From the NCBI GenBank assembly GCA_020829485.1, contig JAIVFU010000045.1:1-57395 (forward strand): DNA of 57,395 nt, read 5' to 3'. Shown here one piece after another: positions 50,280 through 57,395 of this stretch (position 1 is its first letter; each line of letters begins with the position of its first letter). The notes beneath the pieces were generated by a model that did no database searches, was not told the DNA's origin, and worked only from the letters and a program-made list of their open reading frames with translations. Source of the DNA: Nostoc sp. CHAB 5834 (lineage in GTDB: Bacteria; Cyanobacteriota; Cyanobacteriia; Cyanobacteriales; Nostocaceae). Both the position numbers and the translations under genes were made by a program.

Positions 50280-52967
50280 ATGAAACCAGAGCAATTCGTG
50301 CCAAGCCCGTTGTTCACATTCTTTGTCGTTGTGATAATTGCAACTCCTGCTCAAGCAGAGGTAAACCTAAAATCTTCTTTTGCGCCTATTGGAAATGGGG
50401 AGATTTCCAATCAACCATTAACCGTAGTTTCTCCTACAAAAGCGGTAAAACCGATCCGAAAAATTCACCAACTGAGTGAAATTCCGCGCTCACTTACCAA
50501 TATTCAAATGTTGTTACAGCCATCTATACTCAGCCAAGCTGGTTTACAACAAGTCGTGGAAGTTACCGGAGTAAAGGTTAATCCCACTCATAAAGGTGTG
50601 GAGGTAATTTTAGAATCTACTTTAGGTGAACAGTTACAAGTGTCAGCGAAAATTGAAGGTAATACATATATCGCTGATATTCCTAATGCACAACTACGCC
50701 TTTCTAGTGATGATAGATTCTTCAGGGAAAAACCAGTTGCAGGAATTACGGAAATTACGGTTAGTAACCAAGATGCTAAGACTATTCGGGTGACAGTGAA
50801 GGGTGAAACGGGTTTACCACAAGTTGAATTGTTCGACAGCAGTGAGGGTTTGGTTTTTGGCTTGGTAACAAATATTGCTGTATCTCCCACACCTCCACCA
50901 CAGAGTGAAACTCCACCACCACAACCATCAGCCGAAACTGATGAACCTATTGAATTGGTAGTAACTGGTGAGCAAGATGGCTATAGTACACCAAATGCTA
51001 GCACTGGTACCAGAACAGACACCCCTATTCTGGATATTCCCCAAGCGATTCAGGTTGTACCTCGGAAAGTCCTTGACGATCAACAAGTAATTCGACTAGA
51101 TGAAGCACTAAACAATGTCAGTAATGTAATTGCTGGTGGTGCAGATACCAGTACAGAAGCTAGATACACAATTCGCGGTTTTGATAATGCGCCGTTATTG
51201 ATAGATGGTTTTAGACAATATGGCTATCCAGAGGTTCCTGACACAGCGAACTTAGAACGCATCGAAGTCCTCAAAGGCCCGTCCTCAATCTTATATGGAG
51301 AGATTCAACCAGGCGGGGTAATCAATGCTGTTACCAAACAACCTTTGTCAGAACCTTTTTACGAGGCTGAACTACAAGTAGGAAACTATGGTTTGATCCG
51401 TCCCCGAATTGACATTTCTGGGCCTTTAAATAATGACAAGAGTCAATTGTATCGGCTAAATCTAGCCTATCTGAATAGTGAGAGTTTTCGAGGATTTGAC
51501 CAAAACTTTGAGCAATTCTTCGTTGCGCCTGCTTTAGCCGTGAAACTGAGTGAGAACACGGATATCACCTTTTATTTGCAGTATTCCAACCGTATTCGAC
51601 CATTTGATGCGGGTTTAATTGCTGTAGGCGATCGCGTGGTTGATGTTCCTCGCGATCGCATTCTCAATGAACCAGATGACTATATTGAGCGTACATTTGT
51701 CAATACTGGCTATGCTTTGGAACATCGTTTTAACAATAGTTGGAAAATACGCAATGCCTTTCGCTACGCCACAACGAGGGTATTTAGCGATAAATTGACG
51801 ATTCCTACTGCATTTGATGAGACAACAGGTATTCTTGATCGTGTCTACGCTTATGATGATTTTTACTCCGATGATTACTCATTACAGACAAATGTCGTTG
51901 GTAAATTTAACACGGGTTCAGTGAAGCACACTTTATTGTTTGGTTTGGATTTAAATCGAACCAACTCTAATAGTTTTTCCAAGGCTGATTTTTTTAACTC
52001 AGCACCCCTTGATATCTTCAATCCTGTTTATCGAAATTTTCCTCGGACTTCTCTAAATGATGTGCTTATAGATAGGGAATCTAAGACAAATAGATTAGGG
52101 ATTTATGTGCAAGACGAGATTGCTTTTTCTGACAGTTTGAAGCTACTCGCCGGATTGCGCTATGAAACCGTAGATCAAAAAATCAATAATCAACCATCGC
52201 TATTCTATCCAAACGGTGACACCAGTCAATCCAATGAAGCTTGGACTCCGCGTGTCGGGATTGTTTATCAACCAATCAAAAAGCTATCCTTTTACGCCAG
52301 CTATTCACAATCATTTAATCCCAATATTGATAGATTCACTATCAATGGCGATCCATTAGAACCGGAACGGGGTGAAGGTTATGAAGTTGGAGTTAAAGCT
52401 GAGTTATTAGAAAGCAAAGTGTTTGCGACCTTAGCGTATTTTGATATTACCAAACAAAATGTTGCTACAGAAGACCTGAATTTTCCTGGACTCGGCATTT
52501 CAGTAGCAACAGGCGAACAACGCAGTCAAGGAATTGAACTTGATGTTAGTGGGCAAATTCTACCAGGATGGAATATTATTGCCTCCTACGCCTACACAGA
52601 TGCAGAAGTCACAGCAGACAGTAGCGTACCTATTATTGGCAATAGACTCATAGGGGTTCCCAGACATAACGCTAGTTTGTGGACAACCTACGAATTACAA
52701 CGTGGTAATTTGCAGGGTTTAGGCATTGGGGTGGGAGTTAACTATCTTGGAGAACGTCAAGGAGACCTCGAAAACAGCTTTGAGTTAGATAGCTACTTTC
52801 TTACCAATGCTGCTATTTTTTACCGCCGAGACAATTGGCGATTCGCCCTCAACTTCAAGAATATTTTTGATATTGACTACATCAGTGGCGTACCTTTTAG
52901 CAGAACCAGTGGGATATATCCTGGTGAACCTTTTACAGTAATTGGTTCAATTTCCGTGCAGTTTTGA
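50280..52967 (+). CDS. TonB-dependent siderophore receptor with AMIN domain
   Basis: About 895 residues. Signal peptide (to ATPAQA), then an AMIN domain (about 90-200: VVEVTGVKVNPTHKGVEVIL, LVFGLV), a Pro-rich linker, a TonB-box-like IELVVTGEQ, the plug (TPILDIPQAIQVVP, RIEVLKGPSSILYGEIQPGG) and a 22-strand barrel ending in TVIGSISVQF with terminal Phe. Receptors of this type in cyanobacteria carry an AMIN domain, which is thought to bind the envelope. The start is ATG 50280: AGGA lies five bases upstream, while the upstream in-frame ATG 50268 has no site. It should import the ferric form of the compound made by the divergent operon. Confidence 0.93.
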   Translation: MKPEQFVPSPLFTFFVVVIIATPAQAEVNLKSSFAPIGNGEISNQPLTVVSPTKAVKPIRKIHQLSEIPRSLTNIQMLLQPSILSQAGLQQVVEVTGVKVNPTHKGVEVILESTLGEQLQVSAKIEGNTYIADIPNAQLRLSSDDRFFREKPVAGITEITVSNQDAKTIRVTVKGETGLPQVELFDSSEGLVFGLVTNIAVSPTPPPQSETPPPQPSAETDEPIELVVTGEQDGYSTPNASTGTRTDTPILDIPQAIQVVPRKVLDDQQVIRLDEALNNVSNVIAGGADTSTEARYTIRGFDNAPLLIDGFRQYGYPEVPDTANLERIEVLKGPSSILYGEIQPGGVINAVTKQPLSEPFYEAELQVGNYGLIRPRIDISGPLNNDKSQLYRLNLAYLNSESFRGFDQNFEQFFVAPALAVKLSENTDITFYLQYSNRIRPFDAGLIAVGDRVVDVPRDRILNEPDDYIERTFVNTGYALEHRFNNSWKIRNAFRYATTRVFSDKLTIPTAFDETTGILDRVYAYDDFYSDDYSLQTNVVGKFNTGSVKHTLLFGLDLNRTNSNSFSKADFFNSAPLDIFNPVYRNFPRTSLNDVLIDRESKTNRLGIYVQDEIAFSDSLKLLAGLRYETVDQKINNQPSLFYPNGDTSQSNEAWTPRVGIVYQPIKKLSFYASYSQSFNPNIDRFTINGDPLEPERGEGYEVGVKAELLESKVFATLAYFDITKQNVATEDLNFPGLGISVATGEQRSQGIELDVSGQILPGWNIIASYAYTDAEVTADSSVPIIGNRLIGVPRHNASLWTTYELQRGNLQGLGIGVGVNYLGERQGDLENSFELDSYFLTNAAIFYRRDNWRFALNFKNIFDIDYISGVPFSRTSGIYPGEPFTVIGSISVQF

Positions 52968-52990
52968 TTGGGGATGAAGAGAATAACTAT

Positions 52991-53014
52991 GCCCAATGCC
53001 CAATGCCCAATGCC
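52991..53014. repeat. Heptanucleotide tandem repeat (gcccaat)
   Basis: Three perfect copies of GCCCAAT plus a partial fourth in the 75-bp spacer between the receptor and permease genes. This is the short tandem repeat type typical of Nostoc-group genomes. Confidence 0.85.
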
Positions 53015-53042
53015 CCTATAGTATTAGAGGACTTTGTTTGTT

Positions 53043-54296
53043 GTGATTAGCATCAAAAGCCTTAAGAAATTTGGGTTACTCGGCAGCTTGTATGTGTCGC
53101 AGTTCATGCCATTTTGGTTTCTCTACCAAGCTTTACCCGTATTTATGCGTCAGCAAGGACTTTCGTTAAAAGCAATCGGCTTATTGCAATTGCTTGCTTT
53201 CCCTGTGGCGCTAAATTTTCTTTGGTCGCCTCTTATTGATCGCTATGGATTTACTCGCTGGGGACACTATCGCTTTTGGATTATCTGTTTTCAACTTCTG
53301 ATTGCCTGCATGACAGCCATTTGTGCTTGGCTGAGTGTGGAACATAACTTTACTGCCTTGTTAATTTCTATAACTGTAATCAGTTTCTTGTGTGCCACCT
53401 TGGATATTGCTACTGATGCTTTGGCTATAAATTTACTGAAACCACACGAGAGAGGTTTAGGTAACTCAGTACAAAGTGTAGGTGGTTCTCTCGGCGCTGT
53501 TATCGGCGGGGGAGGAATGCTGATTTTGTTTAATCACTGGGGGTGGAGTGCCACTCTACAAACCTTAGCGCTGATTATGGTGGTAGCGCTACTTCCGGTG
53601 TTTTGGCATCACGAAAATGTACGAAACAAGGAAATGATGGTTGATGAGCAATATGAGAGTTTTACAGATAAACTATCTGCTTCATCCACATCTACAACTG
53701 AATTGCCTGCTTCTTATTTCAATACCTTTATCAACTTTTGCCGTAAACCAGGAATGCTCAATTGGTTGCTGATCTTGCTGCTATATTCAGCAAGTACTCA
53801 AATGGCAGCTACTATGTATCCTCCTCTACTGGTAGATATTGGACTGTCTTTATCAGAGATTGGCTGGCTACTGGGAGTTGTAGGTGCGAGTGCTTCGGCG
53901 CTTGGTGGAATTGTCGGAGGTTTGATGCTTTTTTCTTGGGGAAGAAAGCGATCGCTATTTGTATTTAGTTTATTATGGGCGATCGCGATCACAACTTACC
54001 TACTTCCGGCATTTGGTGTCATCAGTCTGCCTATTCTCTACTTGGTAGCTATAAGTACGTTTTTTACTATTGGGATTATGAACACTGCTACGTTCACCAT
54101 CATGATGGATAAAAGCAGTTTAGAAACACCTGGTACTGATTACACCATCCAAAGTTCAGTAGGTATTCTTGGTAGTCTTGGTACTGGTTCTATTAGCGGT
54201 TTGATTGCCGAAGTAATTGGTTATCAGGGAGTCTTTGCAATCAGTTTAGCGATCGCAATAATTAGCGTTTTGATGATTGCCAAGAGAACTCTGTAG
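53043..54296 (+). CDS. MFS permease of RhtX/FptX type (siderophore uptake)
   Basis: About 417 residues with 12 predicted membrane segments. The N-terminal half (YQALPVFMRQQGLSLKAIG, FLWSPLIDRYG) and TLDIATDALAINLL resemble the RhtX/FptX and AmpG-related branch of the MFS, in which a single inner-membrane protein imports a siderophore; FptX does this for pyochelin, which is also salicylate-thiazoline based. The start is uncertain: GTG 53043 lies 12 bases after AGAGG, and TTG 53034 is only three bases after it. It lies 66-75 bp downstream of the receptor and is probably co-transcribed. Confidence 0.85.
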   Translation: MISIKSLKKFGLLGSLYVSQFMPFWFLYQALPVFMRQQGLSLKAIGLLQLLAFPVALNFLWSPLIDRYGFTRWGHYRFWIICFQLLIACMTAICAWLSVEHNFTALLISITVISFLCATLDIATDALAINLLKPHERGLGNSVQSVGGSLGAVIGGGGMLILFNHWGWSATLQTLALIMVVALLPVFWHHENVRNKEMMVDEQYESFTDKLSASSTSTTELPASYFNTFINFCRKPGMLNWLLILLLYSASTQMAATMYPPLLVDIGLSLSEIGWLLGVVGASASALGGIVGGLMLFSWGRKRSLFVFSLLWAIAITTYLLPAFGVISLPILYLVAISTFFTIGIMNTATFTIMMDKSSLETPGTDYTIQSSVGILGSLGTGSISGLIAEVIGYQGVFAISLAIAIISVLMIAKRTL

Positions 54297-54753
54297 AATG
54301 ACGCAGCAACGCGATTTTATAAGGTTGGGAAAAAAGGTGCGATCACTAATAACTTTTTTCACTACTAAAAATATTTATTACCTTAGAAGACGTTTTAATA
54401 CATAAAAACATGACTAAAATTATTGACTTTGGGATTGCCACCCAATCTAATGAATAAGGAAAATGGTTGAGTTAAGAGCGATCGCTACGCGAAAAATGTA
54501 AAAATGTTCATCGCGGTGAAATATTTGTGAGACTTTGGGAGCGATCATTGGTGACAAGTTAAGGAAAAAGAGAAATTGTCAAGCGAGGGATTTGCGAGGG
54601 TAAAAAATCGTGTAAAACTCATTATAGACAAGTGATTGAGCGATTGTGACCAGCCATGACCACCAGCCGAAAAACCAATAGAGACCACGCGCAAAAGAAA
54701 CAACGAGAGCGATTTTTTTCGCGGGAGATGGGCAACAATTAAGCAGGGGCCTT
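54297..54753 (+). other. Gene-free region with a tiny protein-kinase-like trace
   Basis: No intact gene. The plus-strand stretch around 54411-54458 reads MTKIIDFGIATQSNE then stop, which resembles the DFG motif region of Ser/Thr kinases (KIIDFGIA). It may be a small relic. HIP1 octamers and short repeats fill the rest. Confidence 0.3.
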
Positions 54754-54772
54754 AGAGGTTGTTTGAAAAGTC
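54754..54772. repeat. IS5-type element left end
   Basis: AGAGGTTGTTTGAAAAGTC, identical to 15599-15617, about 70 bp before a truncated IS5 transposase frame, so likely the left end of that element. Confidence 0.6.
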
Positions 54773-54841
54773 GGAGAGATGGTAAAAAAGCTCTCTGGGT
54801 ATACGCTGTGAATAGATAATAGACAGCACCGAGAGAGCGAC

Positions 54842-55048
54842 ATGAGTAAAGCATACCCCAGCAATCTGACCCTCGCCCAATATGAATTTCTGAGTGACAT
54901 GATTCCAGAACCAAAACCCGGTGGTCGCAAGCGTGAAGTTGATATGTGGGAAATCTTGAACGCAATTTTCTATGTTTTGGTAGAAGGAGTTAGATGGCGA
55001 TCACTACCGGGTGACTTTCCCGTCTGGCAGACGGTATATAGCTCTTAA
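54842..55048 (+). pseudogene. IS5-family transposase, 3'-truncated
   Basis: The ORF encodes the usual N-terminus of an IS5-type transposase (MSKAYPSNLTLAQYEFLSDM, PGGRKREVDMWEILNAIFYV, WRSLPGDFPVWQTVY) and stops just after it. The catalytic DDE part is missing. The sequence beyond 55048 is unrelated. Confidence 0.85.
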
Positions 55049-55265
55049 TTTACCATCTAAACTGTACCTATTTTTTTCGGTAGCGTCTGGGAATCCTGTG
55101 AACGGTTACCTTCCCACCTTACCCAAACTACTGAGTAATTCAACTAATAAATCTTGTTGGGCAATATCTGTCCCCACATCATTCAGCTTTTTAAGTAGCT
55201 AAACAAAATTAATTACATAGTTTTTACCAAACTCTCGAAGAATCTTTTCCACAGATGCTACAAAC
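55049..55265. other. Spacer with a short minus-strand relic
   Basis: No intact gene. The minus strand between about 55199 and 55100 encodes about 30 residues of an unrecognised protein end (LNDVGTDIAQQDLLVELL..GKVGR, stop), probably a fragment left by insertion-sequence activity. Confidence 0.35.
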
Positions 55266-56280
55266 AGGGTTAGCGCGTCTCAAACCCTATTGACAGGGGA
55301 ATTACAGTAAAGGAGAATAGTTTGCTAGAGATGCTGCTAACACAGAAACCATGTAGTGATCATTCATAGCAGCTCGCCTTGACTTTTGTCGAATACTTCG
55401 ACGAAAAGTTGGTTCTCGGTCTAAGGCATTGAGGGCAATGCGACGTAGTAAAGCAAAGTTTTGTGGACTGTGCATGGAACGAATTCGAGATTCATCTTCA
55501 TGGAAAGTGACATCCAATGTCCAATGAACAGAGTTTTCAATCCCCCAATGCTGTCGAATTGCACTACCAATTTTGCTAGCATCACTCTTCAAACTAGTAA
55601 TATAAAATTGAACTTCATGGGTAGTTTTATTCCAATGCTGAATCTTACGAACTACCATGACTATTGTTGTTAGTCCTACCCACTGGTTTTGTTCATGAAG
55701 TGCTGGTAGTTGTGACACTGGAACTTAGTTTGGATTCTCGATCATATGATCCTCGATGAGTTTTACCATCTATAGCAACTACTTCTACACCCAATTTTTC
55801 CACTAATGATTGCACCCAATTCCGAAAACAATGCTCAAAATCTTTGGGGTTTATTCTCTCAAATACTCTTCTAAATGTATCTGGACTTGGTATTCCTTCT
55901 GGTAATTCTAAAAATGTCTTTAACCACTCTTTTTTATTTAATCCATATTCCTCAATATCTTCCCACCCTTCTGCACCTGCTATTACTGCCAACAAGGAAA
56001 TAGTGATAATATCGCTGAGTAAATGCAATCGAGTCCTTTCTGCTCTAGGGTCTTTTATTCCCGTAAAGTGTTGCAGAAACTTACTGGTAATCTCTTTACT
56101 GTCTATACTGGGTGTCACAGATGTTCTGGTTTTGCACTTCTTCTTAAATCCTGTTGACATTACTTGTATACAGCGGCTAGATGGGTTGTATATTAACTTA
56201 CCTTCATTTGTCTCACTTGAACATCCTCCCACATATCAAATAAATCCCTTTGTCAATAGGGTTTGAGACGCGCTAACCCT
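55266..56280 (-). mobile_element. ISAs1-family element with perfect 30-bp ends
   Basis: The ends at 55266-55295 (AGGGTTAGCGCGTCTCAAAC onward) and 56251-56280 are perfect 30-bp inverted repeats. The element is about 1015 bp and holds one internally deleted ISAs1-type transposase gene. The bases outside the ends (..GCTACAAAC and GATCATAAG..) do not form an obvious target duplication. Confidence 0.9.
55302..56160 (-). pseudogene. ISAs1 transposase, internally deleted and frameshifted
   Basis: The first part (ATG 56160) encodes FLQHFTGIKDPRAERTRLHL, SLLAVIAGAEGWEDIEEYG, PSPDTFRRVFERI and EVVAIDGKTHRGSYDRES. The second part, in another frame (to 55302), encodes the C-terminal domain (AIRQHWGIENSVHWTLDVTF, DESRIR, RRIALNALDRE). 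The middle of the catalytic domain normally present between them (roughly 90 residues) is missing, with the joint at about 55710. The terminal repeats are nevertheless perfect, so the element could still be moved by a complete copy elsewhere. Confidence 0.88.
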
Positions 56281-56424
56281 GATCATAAGTGCCATCATAA
56301 TATAGGAATCGTATTTGATTTTTGAAATTATCTATGTGGGCGGGGAGTGGGGAGTAGGGAGTAGGGAGTAGGGAATTAGGCTTTTCGATCTGTACGGAGC
56401 TTTTTCAGAAATCAAATATTAGTC
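56281..56424. repeat. Spacer with heptanucleotide tandem repeat (gggagta)
   Basis: Around 56344-56373 there are about four degenerate units of GGGAGTA/GGGAGTG. No gene seen. Confidence 0.65.
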
Positions 56425-56600
56425 CTATAGGAATTTCAGAATTATTTACTTTTTTACCTTGTTCTGTAGAAGCGATCGCTCGTCTTGGAGGTTATCTTGA
56501 ACATCGACATAAAACCCCTATTGGTATCCAGGTACTATGGCGAGGTTGGTTAAAATTACACAACCTCTGTGAAGGTTGGCAGCTTGCAAAAGAGACTTAA
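56425..56600 (+). pseudogene. IS4/Tn5-type transposase C-terminal fragment
   Basis: A plus-strand frame ending at the TAA at 56598-56600 reads CSVEAIARLGGYLEHRHKTP, then VLWRGWLKLHNLCEGWQLA. This is the C-terminal segment of IS4-family transposases (GGY/F..LWRGW..L). Nothing upstream encodes the catalytic part. Confidence 0.65.
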
Positions 56601-56652
56601 CGGGAAAAGTCAGATACCGAATGGCACTAAGAAAAGCCGAAACGCTTGTGTA

Positions 56653-56977
56653 TTAAGCAGTTTGCAACTGCTTTTGTAATTCGTGCCGGGGTTTGGTCAT
56701 TAAAGGATAAGCTTTCGGGCGGCGTTTACGGACTCGTGGTTCACTTCTACCGGGGCGATCGCTCACAGCTTTGTGAGCAATAACTTTAAGTAAAGTGCGG
56801 TAAATTTGGAGACGTTTTGTTGAATTTGCTGCTAATAATTCGGGAATGAAGTTATTTAAATGATGACGAGTACCTTGTAACGATAAGCGCAACGGAGGGG
56901 TAGTATAAGTAGTGCCTGCCGACCACATCAAACTACGAAGTAGATTGTAGGCAAGTAAATAAACTTTAATTCAGAGA
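56653..56977 (-). pseudogene. IS4-family transposase C-terminal fragment
   Basis: The minus-strand frame, open from about 56977, reads VYLLAYNLLRSLMWSAGTTY, PPLRLSLQGTRHHLNNF and RPGRSEPRVRKRRPKAYPLM. This is the conserved end of another IS4-type transposase subgroup. The DDE core upstream is absent, and the frame hits a TGA shortly before YLLAYN. It differs from the plus-strand fragment at 56425, so two different IS4-type elements decayed here. Confidence 0.75.
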
Positions 56978-57344
56978 TTGCAAGCCTTATTGTGGTTTCT
57001 GGCAACAGTTCTTTAAAAGGCAGCCCCAAACTCTGGCTGAATTTATCCTTGAGAATTTGTACTCTTAGTGTCACAGTAGTGTTTATGATGTTGGCTTATT
57101 CGTCTCAGAAAAGTATTTCACGGACGAGTAAGCTTTTTCTACCTTCAAAAAGTTTTTGGGCAAACCTACATCATCTTACTCTCTGCGTTCGTCCTTGACG
57201 TTGCCGAAGGCATCGCCACTTTTCATGCCATTAATGCTCAATTGGCATTAAAAGTTGTAACCCATATTCGTATCGGCTCAATAAGTAGGGGGAGGAGAAA
57301 AAATAAAGTCAGCGAGGGACAAGCAATATAATAAAATATGATAC
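56978..57344. other. Gene-poor end region
   Basis: No confident gene. The plus strand near 56990-57080 reads CGFWQQFFKRQPQTLAEFI then LENLYS and stop, a relic I cannot place. A partial palindromic-repeat copy (GCCGAAGGCATCGCC) lies at about 57203-57217. Confidence 0.4.
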
Positions 57345-57395
57345 ATGACGCAAAAGCTAGATTCGAGGAAAAAATCGGGAGAAGAAATACTGCAA
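57345..57395 (+). CDS. Possible start of a gene running off the window
   Basis: ATG 57345 opens 17 codons (MTQKLDSRKKSGEEILQ) to the window edge. No clear ribosome binding site. Too short to assign; it may not be real. Confidence 0.2.
   Translation, partial: MTQKLDSRKKSGEEILQ

Noticed and set aside
50588..50890. 100-codon minus-strand ORF opposite the receptor
   Set aside because: It is antisense to the AMIN domain of the receptor and has no ribosome binding site.
52991..53014. CRISPR-like array
   Set aside because: The repeat is seven bases in tandem without spacers; it is a short tandem repeat.
54579..54965. 128-codon minus-strand ORF near the IS5 fragment
   Set aside because: It overlaps the IS5 transposase start in antisense, has no recognisable domain, and its residue composition is unlike a real protein.
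55844..56266. 140-codon plus-strand ORF
   Set aside because: It is antisense to the ISAs1 transposase, whose motifs are clear.

Overview
The window looks like DNA from a filamentous, heterocyst-forming type cyanobacterium (Nostoc/Anabaena group). Reasons: many GCGATCGC (HIP1) octamers, heptanucleotide tandem repeats, several copies of the short palindrome family gcgtaggc..cccgcc..ggcatcgc, CYP110-like P450s, and a TonB-dependent receptor with an AMIN domain. A ParA gene at the left edge and many broken insertion sequences at both ends suggest a plasmid or a plastic chromosomal island; the sequence alone cannot decide.

Layout. (1) 1-3200, mostly minus strand: partial ParA, a cupin protein, an unknown membrane protein, and a J-domain gene broken by small palindromic repeats. 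(2) 3200-5240: an HxlR-type regulator divergent from a quinone-oxidoreductase-like gene, then a DUF4440-like gene. (3) 5240-9280: a decayed zone with a MITE-like element, remnants of a two-component system, an SDR fused to one of those remnants, an inactivated IS630 element and a small secreted protein. (4) 9278-49612: about 40 kb of 20 co-oriented minus-strand genes forming one hybrid NRPS/PKS pathway. (5) 49613-50279: an intergenic region from which the pathway and an uptake module diverge. (6) 50280-54296: a TonB-dependent siderophore receptor and an MFS permease of RhtX/FptX type. (7) 54300-57395: IS5, ISAs1 and IS4-type remnants.

How the pathway probably works (inference from domain order and adenylation-domain codes read by eye). 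A salicylate synthase makes salicylate. An aryl-acid ligase loads it on a free-standing ACP. A Cy-A-MT-T protein condenses it with a Cys-like residue to give a (methyl)thiazoline-type cap. A C-A-T-E protein adds a basic residue (Lys/Orn-like code) and epimerises it. A free-standing condensation-like protein with a Met in place of the catalytic His sits beside a JmjC/cupin oxygenase. A half-C-A-T-C-A-T protein has codes matching 2,4-diaminobutyrate and beta-alanine, and is flanked by exactly the enzymes expected to supply them: a diaminobutyrate aminotransferase upstream and a PanP-like aspartate decarboxylase downstream. A KS-AT-T module adds malonate without reduction. A C-A-T-TE protein adds a second beta-alanine-like unit and releases the chain with a thioesterase whose nucleophile is Cys. 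Two P450s, a MATE exporter, an SDR lacking its catalytic Tyr and an O-methyltransferase complete the operon. Together with the receptor and permease this is a strong candidate for a salicylate-capped siderophore pathway; I do not recognise it as any described cyanobacterial siderophore (schizokinen, synechobactin, anachelin).

Limits: families were recognised by eye, substrate codes were aligned by hand to PheA positions, and no search or structure prediction was run.
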